64,000 bases of DNA from positions 372,001-436,000 of the forward strand of contig JACATO010000605.1 in NCBI GenBank assembly GCA_018389105.1, given 5' to 3'. The notes beneath the pieces were generated by a model. It was not told where the DNA came from, ran no database searches, and worked only from the letters and a program-made list of their open reading frames with translations. Position numbers and translations under genes: made by a program. This document shows, one piece after another, positions 14,801-25,700 of the stretch. This stretch comes from Nautilus pompilius. Lineage: Eukaryota; Mollusca; Cephalopoda; Nautilida; Nautilidae. Numbering within the stretch: the stretch's first letter is position 1; every line of letters starts with the position of its first letter.

Positions 14801-17800
14801 CAAGCTACAGTTGCTTATATATTCAAAAATAATTGTTTGTCACTATTCTGCTATGTTGTCTTACAGTCATACTCAGTAAGGTAAACTGAACTTAATTTCG
14901 ATTTTTGTACATTACAACCAGTTCAAAATATCAACATGAAAAATATTTAATTATCCATTTCAAAGTTTTTACAACTAAATTGGTAAAAGCCTACAATTAT
15001 AAAGTGCAGATACTCCTTAATTACTTGAAAAGCTTTCTCTCAAACTGTAATTATGATTATACAAAATGTATTCTAAAAGTAGGTAGGTTAAAAAAGATTC
15101 TGAAAATGCTAAAATGTATAATAATGCCAGGTTATTTTCTTTGAAATAATCAACAAACTGCAAAACAATAAATACTGGCTCCCTCAATCTAAATTATGTA
15201 CTGGTAATGCATAAAATCAGTGTCTTCACATCCCAACTTAACCTCTACACTTTTTAATATAAACTCTAAAACTGCAATAAATGAAGAAGAATAAATAGTC
15301 TAAGCACTGAAACAGCAAAGTTATGTATTTCTCATAGTATAGCTGATAAAATACAGAAAATGATTATTATTTACCAATGCACTATGCTCTCCAAAAAGTA
15401 CGACGTTTGATATTTTATTCACCTGAAATTTGTAAAGTCTTACTTTTTAAATGCTCTACCAAGGAAGTAGATTCATGATCAGAGTAGTGGATGATAGGTG
15501 GTGGGCTGGGTGGCCGAAGACGTTCCTCTTCCAACCTTTGCCTATGACGAATTTCCCTAGCCAGTTGCCGCTGCTTGCATTCCCATTCATACTGATCATC
15601 TCTAGCAGTTGCAAAGTCTACATGGAGTCTTCCTGTGTTTGCCTTATCATCTTTATCATCTATTTTTAAACGATATCCTGAAATGGCAAGAGAGTCTCCT
15701 GTTACAATACTTGATTAAATAATCAAGAGAGAAATTTTAAAAACTTCAGCACTCACTTTTCACTTTTTATTTCTTTTTCAAAAAAACTTGATCTAATATA
15801 TAGTTTGATGAAATTTCAAATTAATAATGAGGTTGAACTAATTACAAACAGAGCTATTTGATTATAAATTTGCTAAATACAATTAACATTCTACCGAATT
15901 TTTCAAATTTTGTTAAATACATATCTATCTTAAGGTTTTACTAAATTTATTGAATTACTACTAAAACTACATACAGTATTAGCAGTCCTAACTAGAAATC
16001 TTCTAAATGGAATTTATCATTTGTCAATTTTCAGTTCTCTTCACGCGACAATACATTCAAAAGATATTACACATATTTTAAACAGAGGTGTCACAAGATA
16101 CCTTTTAAGATGAGTGTAAAAAACAAAACAGCTTTGATAGATTAGTCTCCTCTGTTTTCTTTTTTAAATATACATCTCTAAAAGCTCTTATACAAACCTG
16201 ACAAGTATAACGCTTGATCCACACACTCTTCAAATTCAAAACGAATATGAGCAAAGTTTTTTTTACTATGACGAATGCTGCAAATATTTCCAGTGTTACA
16301 ACGGTCAAATATTTCCTGTAGAATTTCCTCCGTTATGTTTTCTGGTAAGCCTCCAACGAAAATCGTTCTGCAACCCAGAGGACGTTCTCGAGTGGATGGG
16401 GGAGGAGCACCTGGTTTAGAAAATTTATTTTTTACAAACCCAGCTTACATACAAAAAAAAAAAAAAAAAAAAAAAATGAGTTAAAGAAATAATGCACTAA
16501 AATATTTTAATTATATTTACCTGGTGGAGGAGGATAAAGGACACAACTTTTCAAGGTTATAACTTCTTTCCTAGTAATACTAGGAGCAGGTGTTACCCCT
16601 GTTCCAGGTCCCATACCTACTGGTCCCATAAAACCACCAAACTAGAAAAAAATGTGTGAATATGTACACAACTAAAATTATATTACTTTCCTTTTTTAAA
16701 AAAAGTAATAAAGGTGTGATAATGTCAAAGACAAACAAGATTTATTTATTTTACTATATATATATATACATTTCCTACCTGATTAAAACCCATTGGGCTC
16801 ATCATCATCATGCTAGGATCTGGCCCCATCATGGGCCCATGGAAACCCATACCTGGGATAGGGCTACCAAGAAATCCAGGACCATGTATTGGCATCTGTG
16901 GCTGCAAAACATTATCTGTTGGTCCTGACTGGGAGCTAGTTGAATCTGTAATCAAAATTAAATAAGCATCTTGTCTTTGGTTAAAAAAGGTAGTAAAATA
17001 CCACTAACATCTATTCACAAACTGTTAATAAGCTGTCAGTCCAAAGGCCAGATAACTTTTGTCTTAAATTAAACAGTCGCCATTTTAAAAGCTGTTGCTT
17101 TTTTTGTGAGTTGGTTAATGAGATGTGTAAGCTTACTATTTAAAAAACTGGAAAGATAATTTGACTTTGTCGGGTTTGTTTGTTATTTTTTCGAGTACCT
17201 TTTCTTTCCCTGCCTTCGTTTCCGCCATTATTACTGACTACTGGCATGGGCGGTCTTCCCTTATTTTGATTAAATTGTAATGGTTGATTGTTGCTGGATG
17301 GATTTCCTGATGGAACTGAACCATGCATAGCACCAATCATTCCTGGAAAGAAACAGAAGGGAATCCAGATAATACATTTGCATTTATCCAGCGTACACGA
17401 GATCTAGCACCAACACCAAAGAAAAGAAAAAAATTGACTGCACATTCTTAGTTTTTACACTAACACAAAACGCTGATACGGCATTTTTTAATTAGAGCAA
17501 GATGATTTTAAAGATCCATGTATATTACTTTATAATAATTGGAACACAATTTTAACACGAGAGTAGTTCGCGCAGATAAAAGGAAGGCATTTACCCCGAC
17601 TGATAAAGACGCGGATGGGTGACGTATTAAGCATTAGACCAGTGTCGTCTGTCTCGTGTCCTTACATTCGATGGAGCGACGAGTGACAAAATTCCAGATA
17701 CTTAAATCAAAAAGCTCGCCGATCCTAACCATAGCGGATAGACCGGATAATATCATTGACGGAGGTCAACAATATACGAATGTCTCAGTCACCAAACTGC

Positions 17801-18295
17801 CCACGAAATAAATGCTTCATATGTTTAATACAGTCGTAAGAAATTTGAAAAAAAAAAAAACAACAACAACAACGACGACGACTGTTTACGGTACGAGGCA
17901 TGGTGGGAGGGGAGATAACCGCGATTTTTAAAACACTCATTCGGCTATAAATAAAAAAAAAACAAACAACTGCTCCTCGGAAATGATGGGTCTGTTCAAG
18001 GAATTTATATCGCATGCTTCACCAGATCGCGCCGCCGACTGACGAGAGCCTGGCCGGGCCGATAGATGGTCCTTCGTCTTATCGGTAACGTAGTTCGATG
18101 CGTGCAGCGAGGACGCGCGGATAGCGGTCGGTAGACGGATATACACAGCCAGCTGCTCCGATGGGGTTCTCGGAGGACCGGGTCTACGAACAAGGTATTT
18201 CAGGCCTTTCCCCGATCGCATATAAGGAGACTTAGAAGGGCGAGAAGAAAACTCAAAAATCGCTTACCTTGAGGCATGAAAAACGCGCTAGACAT
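144..18295 (-). CDS. ENOX: ENOX1/2 orthologue, 5' two thirds (ecto-NOX disulfide-thiol exchanger)
   Basis: Nine coding exons read on the minus strand: 18268-18295, 17199-17342, 16779-16945, 16521-16641, 16198-16410, 15444-15677, 14251-14463, 6042-6148 and 144-270. All have GT/AG borders and compatible phases. ENOX proteins are growth-related cell-surface hydroquinone/NADH oxidases that also exchange protein disulfides and thiols. The predicted protein starts MSSAFFMPQG. It then has a Gly/Pro/Met-rich N-terminus, an RRM-like domain (TIFVGGLP as RNP2, FAHIRFE as RNP1), a basic coiled-coil stretch ending in RLRPPSPPPIIHYSDHE, then NSHVRRLLNEK and SWDHFSKAQRKN, and the acidic DDAMEMSDGEDGE. This order matches vertebrate ENOX1/2. 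About 451 codons are present; the C-terminal part lies before base 1. I see one gene and cannot say whether ENOX1 and ENOX2 are separate in this lineage. Confidence 0.93.
1253..1844 (+). mobile_element. Short mariner-like element with TIRs, transposase C-terminal relic
   Basis: The ends are inverted: AGGGTGTACGTAAA starts near 1254 and TTTACGTACACCCTG ends at 1844. TA duplications lie at 1251-1252 and 1845-1846. Inside, on the plus strand, broken frames show the mariner C-terminal hallmark, here read as MDSFLWVKSKSNMYSN (1587 on) just after a degraded SPD-type motif. At 592 bp it is less than half a full mariner, so the 5' half of the transposase is missing. It lies in the ENOX intron between 270 and 6042. 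Confidence 0.75.
3690..4640 (+). mobile_element. Tc1-like transposase relic
   Basis: Plus-strand broken frames carry the catalytic half of a Tc1-type transposase. About 4,230-4,250 reads TMVWAGI (family GGGSVMVWGGI). From 4,341, FILMDIDTHPHRAWVMYQHL matches the second-aspartate block (family FILMDDNARPHRA). Then comes SELIPIENCQGALGG in place of SPDLNPIEHVWD-LGR. Many stops and lost catalytic residues show it is dead. I could not assign the ends. Confidence 0.72.
5236..5586 (+). repeat. tRNA-derived SINE, plus orientation
   Basis: A tRNA-like head (gagactactggactgcc, and a B-box-like AAGTTCAAATTC near 5,308) is followed by a core (CCAGCCAACTGTATGGGTTT, then AAAATGAAGAG near 5,404). The same core occurs in the copies at 47.8, 25.7 and 29.0 kb, which makes it a dispersed family. 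The right edge is uncertain. Confidence 0.65.
5840..5868. repeat. (GT)n microsatellite
   Basis: About 14 uninterrupted GT units within an ENOX intron. Confidence 0.95.
6042..6148 (-). CDS. ENOX: ENOX exon, SWDHFSKAQRKN motif
   Basis: The exon encodes FDQIEKVFSTAQKQKSWDHF and then SKAQRKNVDLWLKQIQ, a signature block of ENOX1/2. The acceptor is ttgaag with a poor polypyrimidine tract and the donor is gtgcgt. Joining it to 14251 keeps the frame. Confidence 0.9.
6788..7080. repeat. (TCTG)n-(TG)n followed by AT-rich tandem/palindromic tract
   Basis: TCTG units are followed by TG units up to about 6,830. Then about 240 bp consist almost only of A and T, with ATATTTATAAATAT-type motifs repeating every 12-20 bp and self-complementary. 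It lies within the long ENOX intron. Confidence 0.92.
8190..8850. other. Unclassified relic-like stretch
   Basis: This block is less AT-rich than its surroundings and contains a 76-codon plus-strand frame (8,314-8,544) ending in a proline run. I found no transposase, reverse transcriptase or tRNA signature. It may be an old transposon or a retroposed fragment. Confidence 0.25.
9053..11041 (+). mobile_element. Full-length decayed Tigger/pogo DNA transposon
   Basis: Both ends are present. Left is CAGTCGATGATCGATATAAG (9053 on). Right is its complement, ending ...CTTATATCAATCACTGACTG at 11041. TA duplications lie at 9051-9052 and 11042-11043. Length is 1,989 bp, normal for a one-gene Tigger element. 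The right end holds an extra internal copy of the GATCGATATAAGCACA motif (about 10,982), a subterminal repeat that could bind transposase. The transposase is on the plus strand. The element sits in the 8.1-kb ENOX intron. Confidence 0.93.
9350..10724 (+). pseudogene. Tigger/pogo transposase pseudogene (CENP-B HTH plus DDE)
   Basis: Begins MASKRKSFTLEFKLKVIQAV at 9350, a pogo/CENP-B-type helix-turn-helix. A TGA at 9473-9475 interrupts the conserved S-R-W position, as expected from a CGA to TGA change. Frame is lost near 9,950, near 10,175 and before 10,230. The catalytic blocks survive in pieces: IFNTDKTGLYFR (first D), LLLDQCPAHPKE (second D) and TTSLIQPMDAGIIRHLK (third D). An acidic C-terminus follows. 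It cannot make an active enzyme as read. Confidence 0.92.
11839..12749 (-). pseudogene. Tc1-like transposase pseudogene
   Basis: On the minus strand the start at 12749 reads MPRISDLKGGITIGMVQAGK, the paired-type HTH of Tc1 transposases, followed by a degraded HTTNVWLWAKHVVTG. The catalytic part keeps FTDESQF near 12,350 (first D), LQQDNAGSLTVRISLQ near 12,130 (second D block) and MPWPPLSSSGYSADRA, a damaged WPxxSPDLNPIE block. Stops and frameshifts occur throughout. Length (about 910 bp) suits a whole Tc1 gene. I could not see matching terminal repeats. Confidence 0.82.
13190..13830. other. Unclassified intronic stretch
   Basis: A minus-strand open frame of 79 codons (13,339-13,578) and unbiased composition suggest an old insertion, but no family motif is visible. 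I see no splice sites that would make it an ENOX exon. Confidence 0.2.
14251..14463 (-). CDS. ENOX: ENOX exon, helical NSHVRRLLNEK segment
   Basis: The exon encodes a helical segment (KAAQVLITWLDRGNCNRRT, then NSHVRRLLNEKQQHEEE, then KFRQRFEGILRQ) found only in the ENOX family. It splices across 8.1 kb to 6148 (RQ-FDQIEKVF). That intron contains a complete but dead Tigger element and a Tc1-like relic. Confidence 0.92.
15444..15677 (-). CDS. ENOX: ENOX exon with RLHVDFA and coiled coil
   Basis: The exon encodes YRLKIDDKDDKANTGRLHVD and then FATARDDQYEWECKQRQLAR, closing the RRM-like fold. A charged helix follows, then RLRPPSPPPIIHYSDHES. Acceptor cag and donor gtaaga are both consensus. It joins in frame to the 14251-14463 exon (HLKNDESFLKAA). 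Confidence 0.92.
16198..16410 (-). CDS. ENOX: ENOX exon with RRM-like domain
   Basis: This exon encodes the conserved block beginning APPPSTRERPLGCRT. It continues through the RNP2-like TIFVGGLPENITEE and the RNP1-like KKNFAHIRFEFEE, and ends at DQALYLSG before a gttt donor. It is among the most conserved parts of the family. The central segment reads DRCNTGNICSIRHSK, slightly longer than I expect for the loop, so a lineage-specific insertion is possible. Confidence 0.92.
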
Positions 18296-18500
18296 TTCCT
18301 TACTTTTTTACTTAAGCCAGAAGGACGATTTTTTTTTTTTTTAAAAAAATAAAAACACACACCTTTGGAAATCTGCATAAAAACCAAAAAGTTACCATAC
18401 CAGTTATAGTAATAATAATAACAACAGTAATTCTGATGGATGAGACAGAAATGTTCGGACCTTTGCAGACATGACAAAAAAATTCTCTCCAAAACGTCAG
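17440..18500 (-). promoter_or_regulatory. CpG-rich 5' region of ENOX (intron 1 and promoter side)
   Basis: Bases about 17,560-18,260 are visibly richer in G, C and CpG than anything else in the window (for example the stretch around 18,020-18,190). The first coding exon sits at the edge, so transcription probably starts just upstream, around 18,300-18,500. Minus-strand open frames here (such as 17,937-18,221) look like by-products of composition. No TATA box is obvious. This call is inferred from base composition and position. Confidence 0.5.
18268..18295 (-). CDS. ENOX: ENOX first coding exon
   Basis: The start ATG is the reverse complement of 18293-18295. The exon encodes MSSAFFMPQ plus one base of a glycine codon, and then a consensus donor (gtaagc). 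Splicing to 17342 restores the frame (MSSAFFMPQ-GMIGAMHG). No other in-frame ATG joins to exon 2 as well. The match to known ENOX N-termini is weak here, so this start rests on the splice logic. Confidence 0.75.
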
Positions 18501-18529
18501 CGTGCAGCGCCCTCTATTGATGAATTAAC

Positions 18530-20400
18530 TAATTGAGTATAGTTATTTCCCTTGTAATACTACTGTGCATATCGAAATAAATTCAATTAATACTGATCTG
18601 CAAATTAAGATTTTTTTTAGAAAATTATAATTAATACCACTACTGATATTATTAACTAATAGAATTTGGGGAAATTTTCAATGAAATTCATATTGAAATA
18701 CCGCTCTAAAATTAAACTTCCTCAATCTTCAGAATTTGTCGTGTTACCAGAACTTTTAAGATTCAACGTCGTATTATTCAGTCTTTGACATTATTTTGAA
18801 TTTTTCAGTACTGCTTTTGAGGAAATACATTAACAGATGTTGATATTAAAATAAGCCGGAATTTACAATTTTCAATGGTTTATTTGTTAAAAATAGGTTG
18901 AGTCATAGAGACAGACACACAGTACCTACCTCATTAATATAACCTTTTGTAACAACAAATCCATATATTGGTTCAACCCTACATTTTGCAATACATTTGT
19001 GTTGACTAAATATGCATACAGCCAGTTTAACAAATACTAGTGCTTTTAGGCTGTAGTAGTAAAAGGTAAAAATTCTGATGTGGTTTATGGAGGGTTAAGG
19101 AAATTTTACCATCACAGATTTAAACTAAAACAAGGGCACAGTACTGATGAATAATGTGCACTTAAAAAATTAATTTAAAATAAAATTTAGGTTAATTTGC
19201 ATTGACAGTTTATAAATGTCTATTTAGGGCATCACTGACAATACTAAATTATGCAATGATTTTCCAAGTGGATGGAGAATGATCCTGAAATGCAATACCA
19301 TGAAAACTGATATTCTTCTCAGCACTAGAACCAAGCAAAAGCTGTTCACTAAGAAACTATTACACTAGCAATATTACTTGTAATTAAAAAAGCAGAATTA
19401 TCAAACGTTCAGTTTTCATAACACTGCATTATGCAAACCCTTTTCTTAATTATCAGAAGAAACTCCAGTGACTAATACTGATGGTTTAAACAGGTATGTT
19501 AGAGTAAACCAGTAGTTAAGCATCTTATTTACTAAAGAGCAACTGATGAATTGCACAAAATAATGCTTCAATTCTTGGCATACAATGATGCAGAGTTGCA
19601 ATTAGATTTTTACTCAATTTATTCAAAAAATACTTGGATGGATGGATGGGTGAAAAGAAATGTTTCAACCAACAACTGAATCTACAGCAGATATTTGTAA
19701 TGTATAACTGGTTTTTCGAGATGTATTTGAATTCTTCTCTTGAAAAACCAGTAATAATCCAAAATACTTTCTATCCACAAACAGTTCATTTCTCTACTTT
19801 AAACAATAGAAGACAGTTATGTTACAGCTGGTGCCATACAGGTACTCAACAATAAGAAATTGGCATCATCAACCAGATACTGCTAATGCTATGATACAGG
19901 TGAATTGTTGCTGACAGTGCAGGTCAAGATAAAATCATTTACAACCAGGCTTGCATAATGTAGGCAATAGGTTACAGAATGATTACACGAAAGCCGAATC
20001 ATACCTCACTGGAGCTGGACAAATGTTGATGTCAGCTTGGTTAAAATGTCATCTGGCTCTTAAACGCTCATGCATTTTATTAACAATCTCATTGTTCACA
20101 GCTTAAATATAGTTTTATCCATTTACTAATTAGTTTATCATCTCTCAAGTGTGTTAACAACAAAATGTAGTTCAGCTGCTTAATCATGAGAATTCAGAGT
20201 AAGCAATCATGAGGGGGAAGAGAAATTTTACTCGTGTTAACTGAAATAGAGCAAAATCAATCAACAAAAAGGGGGGAAGCAAAGCCTGTTTCAAAGATAA
20301 ACACCACAATTAGCAGAATTTTTACAACTTTCTAAATAGTCTAGACAGGGTTTTTACATTTTCAGCATGAAAAGGAGAGTAAAGATAAAAGGATTTTTGT
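18530..20400. other. Intergenic stretch between ENOX and MPI, nothing recognised
   Basis: AT-rich and without long frames or obvious repeats. It lies upstream of the ENOX start and downstream of MPI, so distal ENOX promoter elements could be here, but none can be pointed to. Confidence 0.4.
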
Positions 20401-20424
20401 TGAATTTACATAAACTTAATGGAT

Positions 20425-20725
20425 GGTGAATGGCTAAGTACACCAGCCTGCTGTGGCAGAGGGGCCAAGTTTGGTCTTCAGTGTAGACTTACTTGGTTAG
20501 GTAAACTTCCCACAGCATGGTTTCCACTTGCTTTTCTGCACCAGTCCATTTGCATAGGTTTCTCCAGATGCTTCTGCTTTCTCCCACAGCTAAACAAAAT
20601 GGTTCTCAAAGACACTTTTCAGTACCTGCTGAAGATGGAAATGCCAGAGATGCAGGAGTGGCAATGCTTGTCAGTGGTAACCATGGCATTGCACAACCTT
20701 GTCAGAAACAGTTGTAGATGACGAC
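20425..20725 (+). repeat. Diverged SINE related to the window's tRNA-derived family
   Basis: TGGCTAAGTACACCAGCC resembles a tRNA A-box arm. GGCCAAGTTTGGTC stands in the B-box position. Then CCAGTCCATTTGCATAGGTT matches the CCAGC-N-TGGGTTTC core of the other copies. It carries a chance 100-codon frame that I do not take as a gene. Confidence 0.5.
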
Positions 20726-22504
20726 GTATGCAGAACATCAATTTAATAACATTGCACCAAATGCTAACACTACTGACCACAACCATTTTGATACATTAAA
20801 GGTTTAAGTTATTTACCATTGATTTGTGGGACTTTTAATATTTCCCACCAATTTCAGGCTTCAAATTCATCTGAAGCCTTTAGAGCAGCTTTACTTCTTG
20901 TCGTAACACGGCTAGAAAGTGGACATGCTGATAGCTTCCAATGAAGATTGTTCTATGATTATCTTTCATTTGCTCATAAAACAGGTTGATTAGCAGATGT
21001 CACAATGCAGAGCGAGCAAGCAAAGGGCTATTTCTTTCATGATTGCTAACTTTATGAACACTTAACAAAATAATCAACAACCTTTGAAATAAGAAAATTC
21101 CATGTTTATTTCAATTATTATAATAAATCATAGTATCAATGCATAATACCAAACTTTCCACAGTAATTAATGACAACTTGAAGCCATTAATCTTCATGCA
21201 TTTCTCCAAATACCAAGTACTATCAAACACAACAAAGTTCAGTCAGATGCAAATATACCAATTTTTTTCTTTTTTTTTGCTGAGACCAATAGCACTAATT
21301 CAGACAACTAGAACCAGTAATTCCACAATCTGATTAATAAATTTGAATATGCATCCAAGAGGAGATTAAATTTTATCCAACTAAAGTTGGCTACAGTAGA
21401 AATGTATTTTGAGAGAGCAAAAGTAGCCTGCATATACCAGATAAAAAATCATTTCAAAAAATTTAAATGTCAAGTCTGAATCAGATCAAATTATTTAGTC
21501 AGGCCATTTATTTCAAACGCACTTTAGTTAATCTTGAGAGTTTGTGGATTCCAACAACTTTAAACATTCTCTTATAATGTGAATACAACTATAACAAAAA
21601 TAAAGCCAACCATACTCTTGAACAATGCATATTGAAGAAATACAAGTTGCTGATAGTTATTTTTTTTTTCACATCATTATCTAATTTATTCTACTGAGCG
21701 CAGCCTAAAATTCAATTTCAAATTAGTTAAAAACACTTAACCGCAACATTAGTGCGGTTAAAAGGTGTGAGACACCAATGTGTCATCATCCCTTTTTTAA
21801 GTTATAAAGACTAAGCAAAATTAGACTTTGTTGCCTGCAATGGCTTTCTCTGCAGAGTGCTTCATGAAACTGTGTAAAAATTCATCCCGCACAAACTAAC
21901 TTTTAGTCTCACTATTGCAATTTCATGCTAGGGTGAAAATAAAACATTTTAATTTAAATTCCGTATGGAATTACTCGTTCACTTTTGTACAATGCTTTAT
22001 TTCCAATACCCAACCAACAGCCTTCAAAAAAGAAGGATTTTTAAAATATTTTAAATAAGAATAAAAACAAATTCTACTTCTTTTGAACAACATTAAAATA
22101 ACAATTAAACAAAAGTGAAATATTTCAAAAGCTTTTATAAATAAATAATTTTTTTCTACAAATATATTTTTATTGGAAATGTTTCACAAATTATGCTGAT
22201 ATAAAAACCAGCATCCACTCTACCAAACTCTATACACTTCACAAGAATGCACATAACTTATAATGTTGTTTTTCAAGCATTTTTGGTTTTTGTTTTTCTG
22301 TATTTATCCTCCTTTCAAAATAATGGAAATACTTTTAATAAACTCAATATACCAACTAATATAACATGTCAAGTATTTTAAAGCTTTTGTCAAAATGCAC
22401 CTGGATTCACAAACTGGCTTTCACAAAATTAGTCAAGAGAAAAGACTTCATTTCAAGCTTTCAACTTAAAAACAAAAGCAAAATAAATACTGCTGAGGCA
22501 GGAA

Positions 22505-22720
22505 TCATAGATTTGTGTAGGCTCGGAAAAGCAGCATCCCTCCATTATTAATTTTCAAGGTAATCGTTTCCTTGACAGATATGAAGATGACAGATCCTGA
22601 AGTCAACTCCAGTGGGTTTACTAAAGAGGCTGTTTTGCCTTGACAGCTGCCTTCAATTATAATGCAGATGCTAGCACTAGTCAATGGTTTTAGTTCATAC
22701 TGTACGACATTTTCAGGAAG
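22505..22720 (-). CDS. MPI: MPI last exon
   Basis: Encodes [20 protein letters not shown] through [17 protein letters not shown] and a TGA stop (22505-22507). It is the C-terminal beta barrel typical of the family, and total protein length agrees with known MPI. Confidence 0.94.
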   Translation of the reverse strand, partial: LPENVVQYELKPLTSASICIIIEGSCQGKTASLVNPLELTSGSVIFISVKETITLKINNGGMLLFRAYTNL

Positions 22721-25700
22721 CTGGTGGGAAAAAAATGGAAAAAAAATATATCATTATATGCTCTTTCATAAAAATCTAATAAATTTAAAGCAAAACTTAA
22801 AATATTTTGTTGTAAAGGCAATAAGTCAAATATAGTCATTAACTAACAATGCATGACTTCAAATTTCATTTTCTTCCCAAAAAATTAGGGAAAGTTTTTT
22901 TGCTAAGCCCTAAACTTATAGCAGCTTTTGTCCAAATGAAAAGCAGATATCCATCAAAACATTAATAAATCAGAAATAAATATTCTAAACAAAGAATTTT
23001 TTTTTAAATCTTAAAAGTTTATTGTCTACCCATTTTAGATGTCATTGAATTGTCTTAATATACATGAGCTGGCCACTTTATTAGAACCTACACCTAATTA
23101 GAGTTGGGCTACCTTTTGGCCAAACACCACCATGACACGACAAGCCATGTCCTGAGGAATATTTTTCTATTCACTCATTATCATCGTATGCAATGTATGG
23201 AGCAAGGTAGGTGGAGGATTGTGGTGGAAAATGAGCCTTTCACTTTCATCCCATAGTTGCTTAGATGGATTGAGATCGCAGGATTATGCTGGCCATGGGA
23301 AATTCCTGAAATCTTTGTCATGTTCCTCAAACCGTGAATGCATAGTGGGTATGGTAGATGGGATCATTGTCCTGGAAACAGCCATCCCCAAAAGGGTGCA
23401 TGTAAAGCATCATTGGATGCAGTTGATCAGAAATGATGCTGAGGTAAGCTTCGGCATTCATTCTGCCTTAAGGGTATGCCAGCTAAACATGTCCCAAACT
23501 ATGGCTCCACGACCAGAGCCCTGGATAGTTGGGACCACATAAGAGGGGTCAAATAATTTGTTTGGCTTTCTCAAAATCTGTCTTCTCCCATCTGTGCAAA
23601 ATAGAGTGAACCATGAGACCATGCAACTTTTTTGCCAGTCCTTAGTTCAATGTCTGCACTTGTTACACCATACAAGGTGCCTTTTCATGTTGGTAACTGT
23701 GTTCAGTGGTTTATGCAATAGTCTCCTACCCATAGTCCTTTAGTTGAAATGATCTTTGCTAAGTAGGGCTGAAGATGGGTGTGGACTGCCATGCATTAAG
23801 TATCTGTCAATTCATGTGTTTGTTGACAGTCATACTTTACTGTCCTATCTAATTGCCTTTTTCCTCTTTTGACATTGTGTTTGCAACTACAATTCCCCCT
23901 TCACAGCAGACATTTTCTTTACCATTTTCCACTGCTGGTAAACTTGAATGGCCAATGACTTGAAGCAGCCTACCAACACAACTGTCTCAGCCACTGTAAC
24001 ACTTGCTAGATGTACACCCACCATCATGCCTCCTTCATCCTTTCCTTTCCCCATATCTGTTAGACTGACTGAAAATGTGCTTTTCCAAGTCACATATGTG
24101 CAGGGATAACCTATCACATCATGTGGTCAACCTAATACTATCAACTGTTGTTAAAATTGAAATATACAAAGGCAAAGCAGAAACATTTTAAAAGTACAAA
24201 AACAATTGATATAGATTTTTTCATCAACATACATTCTTTTCAGTAGTATTAAATCAAATCTAAGAGGGACCCCATCTTTTTTCTCTCTTGAAAAATTGAT
24301 CAACTTTCCAAGTTTTCTAAAAACATTTAAAAAATTGTATTTCTACTCTGATCAAAACCTACTTCAAAATCTGATAATTCCAGGTAACATCTGGAAATTC
24401 TTGTATTTTATATTAATAATACACCATTTTCATCCCTTGGTAATATATTGTTGATCTATAGTAAAACCAATTAATTAAATAATGCACCATACTGTTGAAA
24501 TACTTCATTTTAGGTTTTGCTGAAAAGGTTGCAAGCTTTTGTAGACAATCCTTAGTGAATGCAATTGAAACAGTATGTTATCACCAGAATGTCTTTCTCT
24601 GAGATAGGCAAACCTATCAGAGAAGGCAAAATTCTTCAGTGAAAGATGACATCACCTCCTTAACGTTTTCCCTGAAACTGCTAATTCTTTAGACCTATCA
24701 AATGTTTATAACATGACCTAGAACCTTGAAGATGCCGGCCAGCAATAGCCAGGAAATCATGATAAATTCTGGAATTTACTGGAAAATCTATAAAACCTGA
24801 TAGAGACTAAGCAGCTCAAAGAATGTTAATTGTATGAATGCATAAGGTACACTTCAGTGTAGAATCATGTTTAATCAAACCATTAATTTTTGTTTTAATG
24901 ATCTTGTTTGGATTGTAACTTTTTGTACATTAATCTATTGAAAAATTTAAGATAACTTTATTTACAATTTTTTTAAAAATTATGTCAAACATTTTTATTT
25001 TTACTCTGTACATTTTATTAATAGATTAGAAAAAACTGGTGAAATGATTCAAAAGTATGAATGAAAAATGTTATTTCAATACTACTATCCAGGTGAAAAT
25101 TGTATGGACATACAATAAAAAACAAAGAAAATAGTCTAATATTGTTTCTGATGAAATACAAAACGTTAAATTTAAAACCAATAAAATAACACTTCACGAC
25201 TCACCTGAATCTTAATTACAGCAAAATCTGCAACAGAAGGGCTAAATACAGTGGCATAAGGATCTTCAGTATCAATGCGACCATGAAACAGTGATTTGGA
25301 TGCTGCTTTACCAGAATAGTTTAGCATCTTGCACAAGGTGTGAACATCTATATACTTTGGTGTGAGACCTGCTCTTACCACATTGTCGGAGCATGCCATA
25401 CATTCCATGCAATCTGAAAGTTAACACAATTCATTTAAGAATAGACAGTGCACACAGAATTCATTAGTTGAAAGCATTTAGATTATATATTTAACAGCTA
25501 ATTTAATATAATAGTAAATTTTAAAAAGTTAACCTTAAAGTTTTAATGCATACTTGCAATGTTCAATCTAGAATCTTTAACTTCTGGAAACATTAATTAA
25601 AAACAATAACTCTTAAACCTTATATTTTATGAGTATGCCAAAGCATTTGTTTTGAGTATTTCTTTTTCTTTACCAGCCTCTACGAGGGAGACTACTCTGG

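Noticed and set aside
17937-18221. Arginine-rich 94-codon minus frame as an upstream ENOX exon
   Set aside because: Open because of high GC, with no splice partners; it lies within ENOX intron 1.
20419-20721. 100-codon plus-strand frame as a gene
   Set aside because: It overlaps a SINE-like repeat, has no domain and no splice or promoter context.
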